A stretch of 64,000 nucleotides of DNA from Tenacibaculum agarivorans (lineage in GTDB: Bacteria > Bacteroidota > Bacteroidia > Flavobacteriales > Flavobacteriaceae): assembly GCF_001936575.1 (NCBI RefSeq), contig NZ_MSMP01000001.1, positions 124,001-188,000 on the forward strand, given 5' to 3'. Positions 44,198 through 53,942 of the stretch are shown here, in pieces. The notes beneath the pieces are model-generated. The model ran no database searches, was not told the DNA's origin, and saw only the letters and a list, made by a program, of their open reading frames with translations. The position numbers and the translations under genes were made by a program. The stretch's first letter is position 1, and each line of letters begins with the position of its first letter.

Positions 44198-46804
44198 ATG
44201 AAGAAAATCCTCAAAATTTCAGCCATTAGTTTCGTAGTTATTCTTATAGCTTTAATTGCTATTCCTTATTTATTTCAAGATAAATTGGTTGCGCTAATTA
44301 AAGAAACTATTAATAACAATGTAAATGCAAAAGTAGAGTTTTCTGATGCTAATTTAAGTTTTCTAAAAAGCTTTCCTAAGGCTTCTGTAGAACTAAGCGA
44401 TGTATTAGTTACCAACTTTGCTCCTTTTGAAGGTGATACATTAGTATATAGTGAGCGTATTCAATTAAAATTAAAACTTACAGAGGTTTTCAAAAGTACA
44501 AGTGAAGGATTACACCTTAATTCTTTTGCTATGGATAATATACTAGTAAATGTTAAAGTGGATGAAAAGGGAAATGCTAACTATGATATTGCTAAGAAAG
44601 AAACTTCAGACAAAGTTGAAGAGGAAACAACACATAGTGCTAGCGATTTTAGTTTATCGTTAAATTCATATGGTTTTTCTAATGCTACTATAAAATACAG
44701 TGACGCTCAAGGAAAAATGAACGTAGTACTTTCAGATTTTAATCATTCCGGAAGTGGAGATTTTTCTCAAAAAAACACAGAACTTGATACTAAAACTACT
44801 ACTAGTATTCTATTTGAAAAAGATGGAAACGCTTTGGTTAATAATCAACATTTAGATTTAAATGCTGTATTGGCTTTAGACTTAGAAAACGGAAAATATT
44901 CATTTTTAAAAAACGAAGCGCATATTAATCAACTCGCTTTAATTTTTGATGGATTTGTACAATTACATAAAGATAATAGTCAAGAAGTACATTTAAATTT
45001 TAAAACACCTTCTTCAGATTTTAAAAACTTTTTAGCGTTAATCCCTGAGCAGTATGCAAAAAACATTGCTGATGTTAAAACTACTGGAGACTTTAGTGTA
45101 GTGGGAAAAATAGATGGTAAAGTTACCGAAACTACTATCCCTAAAATTGACGTTACTATTGCCTCAAATAATGCTTCTTTTAAATACCCTAGTTTACCTA
45201 AAAGTGTTGAAAGTATTCGAATTAACACACAAATTAAAAACACTACAGGAAATGTAGATGATACTTTTGTGAATTTAGAAAGGCTAGCTTTTAAAATAGA
45301 CCAGAATGAATTTAGTGGAAAAGCATTAATCAAAAACCTAACTAAAAATCCGTATATCAATTCTACAGTAAACGGAAAAATTGATTTAAGTCATTTGAAT
45401 GATGTATATCCTTTAGAATTAAAAAATAAATTAAACGGTGTTATCACGGCTAATTTGAATGCTAGTTTTGATATGGATGCCGTAAAAAACAACAAATACC
45501 AACGTATACAAACAAATGGTAAAGTAGCTATTGCTGATTTCTTATTTAGTGGAGATGCAATGGCTAAACCTTTACAGATTAATGAGGCCATAGTAGATTT
45601 TAAACCTACTAAAATATCACTAACTAATTTTGATGCGAAAACGGGTGATAGCGATTTAAAAGCTACGGGTACATTAAACAATTTACTAGGTTTTTTACTA
45701 TCTGATAAAAACTTAGAAGGAAGTTTCAACCTGAACTCTAATTCTTTCAAAGTAAGTGATTTTATGGTTGCGGGTACTGAAGAATCTCCAACTTCAGAAG
45801 AAGAAAAAACCGAAGACCCAAATGCTCCAAAGGAAAAATTAAAGATCCCAGCTTTCTTGGATTGTGTGGTAAATGCTTCTGCTAAGGAGGTGTACTACGA
45901 TAACTTGAAATTATCTGATGTAAAAGGAACATTAATTATAAAAGACGAGAAAGCAACTTTAAAAGGTGTAAATGGAAATATGTTTGGTGGAAACATTGCG
46001 TTAAACGGTGCGGTAAATACTAAACCTGAACAACCTGTTTTTGATATGAACATGGGTATTAAATCGTTTAACATCAGTGATTCATTTAAACAAATTGAAT
46101 TGTTTAAAATGTTATCTCCAATTGCAGATATATTACAAGGAAAATTAAATACTAACGTGAACTTAGCTGGGAATTTAAATGATGACTTTACACCTAATCT
46201 TAAATCTGTATCAGGAAAAGCTTTAGCTGAAGTATTAGCAACCAATGTAGAACCTAAAAACTCAAAGGCATTAAGTTTATTGGATCAAAACTTAGGATTT
46301 GTTGATTTAAAACAATTGAATTTAAATGATATTAAAACCAATTTTTCTTTTGAAAATGGTAAGGTAAATGTTAAACCTTTCAACGTAAAATACAAAGATA
46401 TAGATATTGAAATTGCTGGTGGACATAGTTTTGAACAGCTGATGGATTACAAAGCTACATTTAATGTTCCTGCAAAATATCTTGGTTCTGAAGTGAGTAG
46501 TTTGTTAGCTAAACTCGATCCAAAAGAAAAAAACACAAAAGTACCTGTTACTGCTAATTTTTCAGGAAGTTTTACTAATCCTTCTGTAAAAACAGATTTA
46601 ACTTCCGCAGTAAGTAACCTGACAACTCAATTAGTAGCGAAACAAAAAAATAAGCTTATAGACAGCGCTGTATCTGGATTATTAGGCGGTAAAAGTAACG
46701 ACACTAAATCTTCAGCTACCGATACTAAAAAAGACAATACTGCTGATAAGGTAAAAGATGTATTAGGAGGCTTATTTGGAAAAAAGAAAAAAAAGAAAAA
46801 ATAA
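44198..46804 (+). CDS. AsmA-like inner-membrane-anchored periplasmic protein
   Basis: 868-aa protein with an N-terminal anchor helix (residues 6-27, ISAISFVVILIALIAIPYLF) and a long periplasmic region in the AsmA/TamB style: NVNAKVEFSDANLSFLKSFP followed by repeated LxxFxxxTGDSDLKATGTLN-type strands and an AsmA C-terminal domain (SGKALAEVLATNV, NAGGHSF-like). AsmA-family proteins form bridge-like grooves that move phospholipids between membranes. The acidic linker EESPTSEEEKTEDPN near residue 530 splits the two halves and the protein ends in an unusual run of seven lysines. Confidence 0.85.
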   Translation: MKKILKISAISFVVILIALIAIPYLFQDKLVALIKETINNNVNAKVEFSDANLSFLKSFPKASVELSDVLVTNFAPFEGDTLVYSERIQLKLKLTEVFKSTSEGLHLNSFAMDNILVNVKVDEKGNANYDIAKKETSDKVEEETTHSASDFSLSLNSYGFSNATIKYSDAQGKMNVVLSDFNHSGSGDFSQKNTELDTKTTTSILFEKDGNALVNNQHLDLNAVLALDLENGKYSFLKNEAHINQLALIFDGFVQLHKDNSQEVHLNFKTPSSDFKNFLALIPEQYAKNIADVKTTGDFSVVGKIDGKVTETTIPKIDVTIASNNASFKYPSLPKSVESIRINTQIKNTTGNVDDTFVNLERLAFKIDQNEFSGKALIKNLTKNPYINSTVNGKIDLSHLNDVYPLELKNKLNGVITANLNASFDMDAVKNNKYQRIQTNGKVAIADFLFSGDAMAKPLQINEAIVDFKPTKISLTNFDAKTGDSDLKATGTLNNLLGFLLSDKNLEGSFNLNSNSFKVSDFMVAGTEESPTSEEEKTEDPNAPKEKLKIPAFLDCVVNASAKEVYYDNLKLSDVKGTLIIKDEKATLKGVNGNMFGGNIALNGAVNTKPEQPVFDMNMGIKSFNISDSFKQIELFKMLSPIADILQGKLNTNVNLAGNLNDDFTPNLKSVSGKALAEVLATNVEPKNSKALSLLDQNLGFVDLKQLNLNDIKTNFSFENGKVNVKPFNVKYKDIDIEIAGGHSFEQLMDYKATFNVPAKYLGSEVSSLLAKLDPKEKNTKVPVTANFSGSFTNPSVKTDLTSAVSNLTTQLVAKQKNKLIDSAVSGLLGGKSNDTKSSATDTKKDNTADKVKDVLGGLFGKKKKKKK

Positions 46805-47278
46805 TTTGTTAAATATTGATTTTCAGAGTTTTATTTTTTATATTTATGTAAATTAATTTCTATCTAATTTAGAAAACAAAAATCCCCCAATGATGAGAAA
46901 TTTATACTTTCTTTATTATACTTTGTTTCCAAAACAAGTATTATTAGTTTAACTACGATTTAGCTAATTATAATCCTTTTTTATAAAGATTATAAAATCA
47001 TTCTATATCATTTAATGTTAGAAGCATTACCTGGGTTATGTAAAAATTACGTGTATTCAATTACAGAATGCAGCGTTAAGTTACCTTAATAGTCCCTTTT
47101 ATTAGCAGTAGTAATGCGTATGTAATTAGTCCCTTACTGAAAGAGTACAATAGCACCAAAACAAAGCCCCTTGCTATTGTACTCTTTTACATTCCTCCAA
47201 GTTGGATTCTTTAACATTTCCTAAGTAAAATTTCTAAATAATTACTTTAAGTTTGTCATTCTTTTTAAAGGACTGATA
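46805..47278. other. 474-bp intergenic region with strong hairpin, possible RNA
   Basis: No gene supported. At 47140-47155 and 47172-47187 AAAGAGTACAATAGCA and its perfect complement form a 16-bp stem with a 16-base loop, followed by a short T run. Upstream, about 47020-47139, the composition is less A/T-rich than the rest of the gap and TAGTCCCTT occurs twice (near 47091 and 47127). A 20-codon frame beginning MMRNLYFL at 46890 looks like a signal-peptide remnant. A transcribed leader or small RNA ending at the hairpin is possible; I cannot show it. Confidence 0.4.
47248..47255 (+). promoter_or_regulatory. candidate -7 element of the DUF5686 gene
   Basis: TAAGTTTG matches TAnnTTTG, 23 bp before the start codon at 47279. 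No clear -33 box. Confidence 0.4.
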
Positions 47279-49741
47279 ATGAACAAAATTACACTGCTAC
47301 TCCTATGCTTATTTTCTTATACTATTACAGCTCAAATTAAAGGTAAGGTTATAGATAAAAATAATGCTCCTTTACCTTATGTTAGTATTTATTTGGAAAA
47401 TTCATTGGCAGGAACCACCACAAATGATGGAGGGTTTTATGAATTAGAAGCTTCTAAAAAAGGGGATTATACTGTAGTGTTTCAAATTTTAGGATTTAAA
47501 ACCATAAAAAAAACGATAACTGTTACTCAATTCCCTTTTGAATTGAATGTAAAAATGACTGAAAAAGAAGAGCTATTGGATGAAGTTAATGTTTCTTCAA
47601 AAGAAAATCCTGCTAATGCTATTATTAGAAAAGTCATCGCAAATAAAGAAAAAAACACCAATAAATTAGGAAAATACACTGCTGATTTTTACTCTAGAGG
47701 TTTATTTAAAATTAAAAACGCTCCTAAAAAAATATTAGGGCAAGAAATTGGTGATTTAGGAGGCGGATTAGATTCTACACGAAGTGGTATCATTTATCTA
47801 TCTGAAACTATTTCTAAAATCTGGCACCAGAAAAAACCTCAAAATTTTAAAGAAGTTATTGTCGCTTCTAAAGTTAGTGGTAGAGATAATGGGGTATCTT
47901 TTAATAGAGCTGCTGAAGTGAATTTCAGCTTGTATAAAAATCTAGTTCCAGTAGCAGAAACAGATCTTTTTTCTCCTATATCTAATTATACCTTTAGCTA
48001 TTATCGATTTAAATTAGTAGGGAGCTTTTATGATAAAGGAGGGAAATTAGTGAATAAGATAGCTATTCTACCTAAACGTAAAAATGATAGAGTTTTTTCT
48101 GGTTTTATATACATAGTTGAAGAAGACTGGGCTATTTACGGAGCTGACTTGGAAGTGACAGGAGCGCAAATAAATAATCCAGCTATAGATGTTTTACATA
48201 TTAAACAAAACTACAATTATGAAACCAATACTGGAATTTGGGCCTTGATTTTACAAACTATTGATTTTAAAATAGGTTTTTTAGGGTTTAATTTTGATGG
48301 CCGTTTTTCCGCTTCTTATAAGAACTATAATTTTCAACCTATATTCTCAGAAGATACTTTTGGTAAAGAAATCTTATCTTTTGAAAAGAATGCTACCAAA
48401 AAGGATACTGTATATTGGAATGAATTAAGAAGTGTTCCACTAACCTTAGAAGAGCAAAAGGATTATGTTGTAAAGGATAGTATAAAAATAGTTAGGCAAT
48501 CTAAAAAACATCTAGACTCTTTAGATACTAAAAACAACAAATTCAATTTAATGTCTCCCATTTTAGGATACTCCTATCAAAACAGCTATGAAAAATGGGC
48601 ATTTAATTTCGACGGATTTTTAGAAAATATAAGTTTTAATACGGTTCAAGGATTCAATATCTCCACTCGATTTTCATATAACAAACGAATAAACGATAAA
48701 GGGAATCAATGGAGTACGGGTATCAAATTAAATTATGGCTTTTCGGATCAGAGATTACGTCCTTCTTTCTATTATGCAAAAAGATGGAATAACATTAATA
48801 AACCTAAATTCTCTGTCACTGGTGGTATAGATGTAGTTCAGTTTGATGAAAGAAACCCGATAAATCCGCTACCTAATTCTTTTTACTCTTTATTTAACAA
48901 ACGAAATTTTGCCAAACTGTACGAGAAGGCTTTTGCTAAAGTGAATTTTTCTCAAGAAGTGTATCCTGGTATTGAAGTATTTTCCAATCTTGAGTTTGCG
49001 GATAGAAAACCATTAACCAATACTACTGATTATTCTTTCCTCAATAGAGATAGAATCTTTGAAACTAACAATCCTATTGATCCTCTATCGGTAAGTCCTT
49101 CTTTTACTCCTCATCATATTTTTAAAGCTCAAGTAGCCACAACCATAAATTTTGGCAGTAAGTATATTAGCTATCCAGATTCAAGGTTTACGGTAAGAAA
49201 CACTAAATACCCAACGCTAACTCTAGGATATAGAACAACATTTGGGTCTCAAAATTCAAATTTTCATTCTAATTTAGTGTTCAGTAGATTATCGCAAAGT
49301 ATTCGTTTGGGCAATTTTGGAGATTTTGATTATAATATTAGAGGAGGAATGTTTTTAGAAAAGAAAGACATCCCTTTTATGGATTACTATCATCCTTTAG
49401 CCAATGAAATAGATTTATCACCTTCTGATCGTTTAAGCAGCTTTTTTGAAATGCCTTACTATGATTTTAGCACTAATGATGCTTATGCAGAGTTTCATAC
49501 CCAACATAATTTTAAAGGTTTTTTACTCAGCAAAGTCCCATTATTAAACAAACTGAACTTTCATACCGTTATTGGAGCTAAAAGTTACATGTCTGCCGAT
49601 AGAAAGCCATATTATGAATATACTATTGGCTTAGATAATTTAGGATGGGGAAAATGGCGTTTTCTACAAATAGATTATGTACAATCCTTTTATAACGGAA
49701 ATACTGAAACTGGTTTTGTTTTTAGGTTTGGCCTGTTTTAA
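47279..49741 (+). CDS. DUF5686 / carboxypeptidase-regulatory-like outer-membrane protein
   Basis: 820-aa envelope protein. Signal peptide to about residue 18 (FSYTITAQ), a carboxypeptidase-regulatory-like beta-sandwich at about 20-100 (IKGKVIDKNNAPLPYVS, TNDGGFYELEA), then ELLDEVNVSSKENPANAIIRKVIANK, the signature opening of DUF5686, followed by a long barrel-like region ending VFRFGLF. Unlike TonB receptors it has no plug domain. Function unknown. Its stop codon is followed after 3 bp by the heptanucleotide array. Confidence 0.85.
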   Translation: MNKITLLLLCLFSYTITAQIKGKVIDKNNAPLPYVSIYLENSLAGTTTNDGGFYELEASKKGDYTVVFQILGFKTIKKTITVTQFPFELNVKMTEKEELLDEVNVSSKENPANAIIRKVIANKEKNTNKLGKYTADFYSRGLFKIKNAPKKILGQEIGDLGGGLDSTRSGIIYLSETISKIWHQKKPQNFKEVIVASKVSGRDNGVSFNRAAEVNFSLYKNLVPVAETDLFSPISNYTFSYYRFKLVGSFYDKGGKLVNKIAILPKRKNDRVFSGFIYIVEEDWAIYGADLEVTGAQINNPAIDVLHIKQNYNYETNTGIWALILQTIDFKIGFLGFNFDGRFSASYKNYNFQPIFSEDTFGKEILSFEKNATKKDTVYWNELRSVPLTLEEQKDYVVKDSIKIVRQSKKHLDSLDTKNNKFNLMSPILGYSYQNSYEKWAFNFDGFLENISFNTVQGFNISTRFSYNKRINDKGNQWSTGIKLNYGFSDQRLRPSFYYAKRWNNINKPKFSVTGGIDVVQFDERNPINPLPNSFYSLFNKRNFAKLYEKAFAKVNFSQEVYPGIEVFSNLEFADRKPLTNTTDYSFLNRDRIFETNNPIDPLSVSPSFTPHHIFKAQVATTINFGSKYISYPDSRFTVRNTKYPTLTLGYRTTFGSQNSNFHSNLVFSRLSQSIRLGNFGDFDYNIRGGMFLEKKDIPFMDYYHPLANEIDLSPSDRLSSFFEMPYYDFSTNDAYAEFHTQHNFKGFLLSKVPLLNKLNFHTVIGAKSYMSADRKPYYEYTIGLDNLGWGKWRFLQIDYVQSFYNGNTETGFVFRFGLF

Positions 49742-49744
49742 TTA

Positions 49745-49804
49745 GGCTGTTGGCTGTTGGCTGTTGGCTGTTGGCTGTTGGCTGTTGGCTGTTGGCTGTT
49801 GGCT
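49745..49804. repeat. heptanucleotide tandem repeat, eight copies
   Basis: GGCTGTT is repeated eight times without a single mismatch from 49745 to 49800, followed by a partial GGCT. It starts 3 bp after the DUF5686 stop codon and lies between that gene and the convergent DUF3817 gene. Perfect conservation indicates recent expansion or slippage, so copy number probably differs between strains. It lies outside coding sequence, so it would not cause frameshift phase variation. Confidence 0.97.
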
Positions 49805-49843
49805 AGTATAAATTTTTCAGTCTAGTTTTTAAGTTGAAAACTT

Positions 49844-50116
49844 TTATTTTTTCAAATACTTTCCTACAAAAAAAGTTCCGAATGGAATTATAGATAATAA
49901 ACAAACATTTATAAACTCTTTGTTTGTCCATTTGAAATCAAATTTAAGAACAATTGCTAAAGCTATATATAACATGAAGAATAACCCATGTGGCATACCT
50001 AACCATTTTACATATGTAGGATCTTTATATAGGTATTTTATAGGCGTAGCAATAAACAATAAAAGGATATAAGATATTCCTTCTAACCAACTTACAATTT
50101 TGAATATTTGAACCAT
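49844..50116 (-). CDS. DUF3817 small membrane protein
   Basis: 90-aa protein with three hydrophobic helices: VSWLEGISYILLLFIATP near residue 8, GMPHGLFFMLYIALAIVL near residue 40, and LLSIIPFGTFFVGKYL at the end. LEGISY, YVKWLGMPHG and IPFGTF are the conserved elements of DUF3817, a family of unknown function. It lies 20 bp downstream of the LOG-family gene on the same strand, so is probably the last gene of the porZ-recO-receptor-LOG run. Confidence 0.85.
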   Translation of the reverse strand: MVQIFKIVSWLEGISYILLLFIATPIKYLYKDPTYVKWLGMPHGLFFMLYIALAIVLKFDFKWTNKEFINVCLLSIIPFGTFFVGKYLKK

Positions 50117-50136
50117 ACTATAAATGTATTTGACAG

Positions 50137-50709
50137 CTACTTATCTACTTTTGTAGCCTTGAAGTTTTTCATTTTAAACAATAAATCATCGATATTATTA
50201 CTAACCAACAACATATCCTTATTCACACCTTTTAAAAAGCCTTTGTCTACCATATTAGAAAGTAAACCTATTAAATGATCATAAAAACCATTTATGTTTA
50301 GTATTCCTATTGGCTTTATATGCAAACTTAATTGTCTCCATGTTAGTATTTCAAAAAGCTCTTCAAGTGTTCCATATCCTCCTGGAAGCGCTATAAAACC
50401 GTCTGCCAAATCACTCATCATAGCTTTTCTTTCATGCATAGTATTTACAAAACTTAAGTTTGTTAATCGTTCATGAGCAATTTCTCTAGACTTTAAAAAA
50501 TTAGGTAATACTCCCATTACATTCCCTTTTTGGCTTAAAGCTCCATCTGCTAAAGCTCCCATTAAACCAACATTTGCACCACCATACACCAAAGCTATTT
50601 TTTCTTCCGCTAATCGTTTACCTAAAAGCGTAGCTTGATCTTTAAAAATTTGCTCAGTTCCATCACTAGAACCACAAAAAACAGCTATTGATTTTATTGC
50701 ATTTTCCAT
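50137..50709 (-). CDS. LOG-family Rossmann protein (nucleoside-monophosphate phosphoribohydrolase)
   Basis: 190-aa soluble protein of the TIGR00730/LOG family, which removes ribose 5-phosphate from cytokinin nucleotides in plants and AMP-like nucleotides in bacteria. Motifs: VFCGSSDGTE opening, YGGANVGLMGALADG at about residue 41, and the catalytic PGGYGTLEELFE at about 108. MHERKAMMSDLADGFIAL carries the conserved Arg/Lys region. Length is standard. It begins 9 bp after the TonB receptor stop. The physiological substrate here is unknown. Confidence 0.9.
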   Translation of the reverse strand: MENAIKSIAVFCGSSDGTEQIFKDQATLLGKRLAEEKIALVYGGANVGLMGALADGALSQKGNVMGVLPNFLKSREIAHERLTNLSFVNTMHERKAMMSDLADGFIALPGGYGTLEELFEILTWRQLSLHIKPIGILNINGFYDHLIGLLSNMVDKGFLKGVNKDMLLVSNNIDDLLFKMKNFKATKVDK

Positions 50710-50718
50710 TTCCTTATT

Positions 50719-53217
50719 TTAAAAATTGGCAAATACACTTAAAGATAAGTTCCTCCCTGGTGCAGAAACTCCTGAAGCAAATTCTCTATAGTGTTCATCA
50801 AAAATATTATCTAACCTACCTTGCACACTTATGTTTTTACTTAAATTATACCTAGTAAAAACACTCATTGTCTGCCAACTTGGCGAACCAAAATATTTTT
50901 CTTTGGCTAAAGAAGCATCAGGATCAACGATTGGGGTTTGTTCTACATTATCTATTCCTTCATTTACATTAAAATCTTCAATATCTTTTCTAGCATTAAA
51001 TCGGAAATTAATCCCTGCTTCAAGTTTATCATTTACATAATTAACGTCAAAATTTCCAAATAACGGTGGTATAGACGACATTGCTTCATCAGTATCAAAT
51101 GTATTTCCTTTAGTATATGTAATCGATCCTACTGTAGACCAATTTTTGAATAGCTTTCCTTGATAATTTAGCGTAAACCCTGTAACGTAAGCATTTTTCC
51201 TATTTACATTCGCTAATATGTCGAAACTTTCAACATTATCAGTACTAAACTGATCCCCGTCATAATCTAACACTAAAGCAGGAGTAGTCATAGGTAAAGG
51301 GTCTCTATAAATATAATTATCTAGCAATGTATAATAGATATTAGCCCCAATCTTAAACTTTCTATTGTTAAAAAATTTATTGAATCCAACTTCGGCACTA
51401 TAGGCATGCTCAGGTTTTAAATCAACATTAGGAATAGTTAATCTATTAGATTTTTCTCTTATCTTTCCTACATCATCTATGTTTGGTGATCTAAATCCTG
51501 AAGATAAAACCGCATTAAACTGCCAATCTCTCACAGGTTTATATACATACCCTAATGTAGCTGTAACTGCCGTATTATTCAAACTAATGTCAGCATCTGG
51601 CAATGTAATAAAAGTAGTATCAATCCATTTTGCTTCTAAATGTGTATTAGTAAATCGTATACCTGAACTTAAGGTAGATTTAGTAGAAATATCTTGTCTA
51701 TAATCTACATACAGCGCAGAACTTAGATAGCTACTCCCTCCATCAGGATAACGAGATTGCACAGCAAAATCACCATTAAAACCAGCTATTTTATTATTTA
51801 CAATATTTAATACTTTTCCAAACGAATTTGAATTTACATCATTATAATCTACTTCAAAACCATATCCTAGATTCCTATTCTTTGCTAATGGAACTGAAAA
51901 ATCTCCATTAATACTAAAAATATCTACCTCTTCTTCTCTGTAAGATCTTTCTAGACTTCCAAATTTTCTTTGAATTCTACTCTCTTTAATATTTTGGTAT
52001 GCTAATGTAAACACACCTCTTTGCATCCATTTTTTCTTTGGATGAATTTCCAATTGTGGTGAAATTAATAATCGTTCTTGTGGACCATAATACCATTCTG
52101 CAAATTTTAATGAAGATGGATCAGATTCATCATTTAACTCAGTAAGACGATCAAATCTAGGAATATCAGAAGATGTAGAATATTGAATATTTAACTTAAG
52201 ATCTGTGTTCTTAGAAAGAGGCACATAAAATTTTTGCAACACATCTGTTTGATTATATCCTGTATTTCGTTGCACATTGCTATCAGGATTTAGTGTTGGG
52301 AATTCATTATAATTTCCATTCACATTTTCTGAAAAGTATGTTACTTTTCCCCAATCATTAAATCCATGAGAACGATTTTTACCCATTGTCAAATCTTCAA
52401 AATTACTATGAGAAACGCTAGTAAAACTTGCCCATTTTGGAAATCTAAGCTCTATTGACCCTTGATTTGTTGTTTCATTATTCACCGTTGAATAACGAGA
52501 AAAGAGACTAGCTTTTACCTCTTTTTTCTCCGATATTTTGGGTGTTTTAGTATAATAATGGATAACTCCTCCCAAAGCATCTGACCCGTATATAACAGAG
52601 GTAGGCCCGAAAACAACTTCAGTTCTATCTAACATATTTGGAGCTACAGTTATTGCATTTTGTAGATGCCCTTTTCTGTAAATAGCATTATTCATTCGTA
52701 CACCATCAACCACTAGTAAAACACGGTTGCTCTCCATTCCTCTTAATACTGGACTTCCTCCCCCAAATTGTGATCTTTGCACTCGAATCCCGGGAATAGA
52801 TGCCAATACATCTGCAGAGCTTTGCGCTGTTATTTTCTGGATCTCTTTGGCTTTAATTACCTCTATCTGCTCCGCAATTCTTTTTGTTTTCGCTTTGTTT
52901 TTTAATACCGAAACTACCACCTCATCTAATTGTTCTGATTCTTTAGATAAGTACACTGTATTTTCGTTCAATACAATTGTGCTCTTAGTACTTGAGAATT
53001 CTGCATAAGATACATGAGCAAAATAGATGACTTCTTTTTCAGAAAAATCAGAAATATCCACTCTACCATTTTCATTAGTAACTCCAGATTTTGTTTTTGC
53101 CATATTAAATATAGCCACACTCTCAATTACTTTACCAGTTTCAGCGTCGTAAACGGTAATTTGTTGAGAAAAAACATTTGAAAATGTAAATATAAAAAGT
53201 AATAAAATCCACTTCAT
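50719..53217 (-). CDS. TonB-dependent outer-membrane receptor with regulatory-like N-domain
   Basis: 832-aa receptor. Signal peptide to about residue 18 (FTFSNVFSQ), a carboxypeptidase-regulatory-like domain at about 20-95, the TonB-box/linker EQLDEVVVSVLKN, a plug domain (SPVLRGMESNRVLLVVDGVRM split over residues 155-180; HLQNAITVAPNMLDRTEV) and a 22-strand barrel ending SLSVFANF. The plug sequence resembles haem/haemoglobin receptors (HmuR group), so iron or haem uptake is plausible, but the substrate is not established and no haem genes adjoin. It starts 2 bp after the recO stop. Confidence 0.88.
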   Translation of the reverse strand: MKWILLLFIFTFSNVFSQQITVYDAETGKVIESVAIFNMAKTKSGVTNENGRVDISDFSEKEVIYFAHVSYAEFSSTKSTIVLNENTVYLSKESEQLDEVVVSVLKNKAKTKRIAEQIEVIKAKEIQKITAQSSADVLASIPGIRVQRSQFGGGSPVLRGMESNRVLLVVDGVRMNNAIYRKGHLQNAITVAPNMLDRTEVVFGPTSVIYGSDALGGVIHYYTKTPKISEKKEVKASLFSRYSTVNNETTNQGSIELRFPKWASFTSVSHSNFEDLTMGKNRSHGFNDWGKVTYFSENVNGNYNEFPTLNPDSNVQRNTGYNQTDVLQKFYVPLSKNTDLKLNIQYSTSSDIPRFDRLTELNDESDPSSLKFAEWYYGPQERLLISPQLEIHPKKKWMQRGVFTLAYQNIKESRIQRKFGSLERSYREEEVDIFSINGDFSVPLAKNRNLGYGFEVDYNDVNSNSFGKVLNIVNNKIAGFNGDFAVQSRYPDGGSSYLSSALYVDYRQDISTKSTLSSGIRFTNTHLEAKWIDTTFITLPDADISLNNTAVTATLGYVYKPVRDWQFNAVLSSGFRSPNIDDVGKIREKSNRLTIPNVDLKPEHAYSAEVGFNKFFNNRKFKIGANIYYTLLDNYIYRDPLPMTTPALVLDYDGDQFSTDNVESFDILANVNRKNAYVTGFTLNYQGKLFKNWSTVGSITYTKGNTFDTDEAMSSIPPLFGNFDVNYVNDKLEAGINFRFNARKDIEDFNVNEGIDNVEQTPIVDPDASLAKEKYFGSPSWQTMSVFTRYNLSKNISVQGRLDNIFDEHYREFASGVSAPGRNLSLSVFANF

Positions 53218-53219
53218 TG

Positions 53220-53942
53220 TTAGCTAAACACTGTTTCTAAAACGTCTAAAGATTTTGGTTTTTTAAAGCCCTCCAAATGTAATTCAAAATATTGGATTAT
53301 TATCTTCAGTACTATCTGTCTTTCTGTCTTATTGAAAGAAATTGTATGTATTGCATCAAAATTTGTGCCTAACAACCTTTTAAACAGAAGAAAATTTTCT
53401 CCTATTACCGTTGATTTTTCATGAGTAGATAGCGTGAAGTTACCTTCTAATAAATTAAAAGCTGTACCATGTTGGTTTGATGTGTCGGGGTAAAATCCTA
53501 AATAACGTGATAAGTTTAATAAAAATAATAAATGAAAGTTTGCAATAGAATTGTGTGTATCTAACCAGATTAAAGATGTTTCTATATAGTTAAACAAACT
53601 CTCATTTTTTTCTTCTTCTTGAATAATACTTGACAAAATTTCCGCAATAAAAAGTACTATAGTTTGCTTAATCACTGAAGTATGAATAGTTTCATATAAA
53701 TATGAAACTTGAGCTTCTCTGATTGAATTTAACGTACCTTTATTATTATGATTTGCTGTAAGTAGTAATTGGGTTAACGGCTGAAAATATGCCGCTTTTA
53801 ACTTTCCTTTTTTAGCCTTTAACACTCCTTTAATCATATATGTTTTTACACCTTCTTCTAACGTAAAACATTTTACAATTAAACTTGTATCTCCGTATTT
53901 TATAGCGCTAAAAACAATAGCTTTTGTAGTAATGGCTGCCAT
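53220..53942 (-). CDS. recO: DNA repair protein RecO
   Basis: 240-aa recombination mediator that loads RecA with RecR and anneals single strands. The N-terminal OB fold is clear: ITTKAIVFSAIKYGDTSLIVKCFTLEEG (residues about 3-30) and YMIKGVLKAKKGKLKAAYFQPL. The rest is helical. The cysteine zinc motif found in some RecO proteins is absent, as in other Bacteroidota. It overlaps the porZ-like gene by one base upstream and is followed after 2 bp by a TonB receptor, an unusual tight coupling of repair and envelope genes. Confidence 0.93.
   Translation of the reverse strand: MAAITTKAIVFSAIKYGDTSLIVKCFTLEEGVKTYMIKGVLKAKKGKLKAAYFQPLTQLLLTANHNNKGTLNSIREAQVSYLYETIHTSVIKQTIVLFIAEILSSIIQEEEKNESLFNYIETSLIWLDTHNSIANFHLLFLLNLSRYLGFYPDTSNQHGTAFNLLEGNFTLSTHEKSTVIGENFLLFKRLLGTNFDAIHTISFNKTERQIVLKIIIQYFELHLEGFKKPKSLDVLETVFS

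Noticed and set aside
44980..45360. 126-aa minus-strand ORF within the AsmA-like gene
   Set aside because: Shadow frame of a convincing 868-aa protein on the plus strand.
49745..49804. Tandem array as a CRISPR
   Set aside because: Units are 7 bp with no spacers and no cas genes are nearby.
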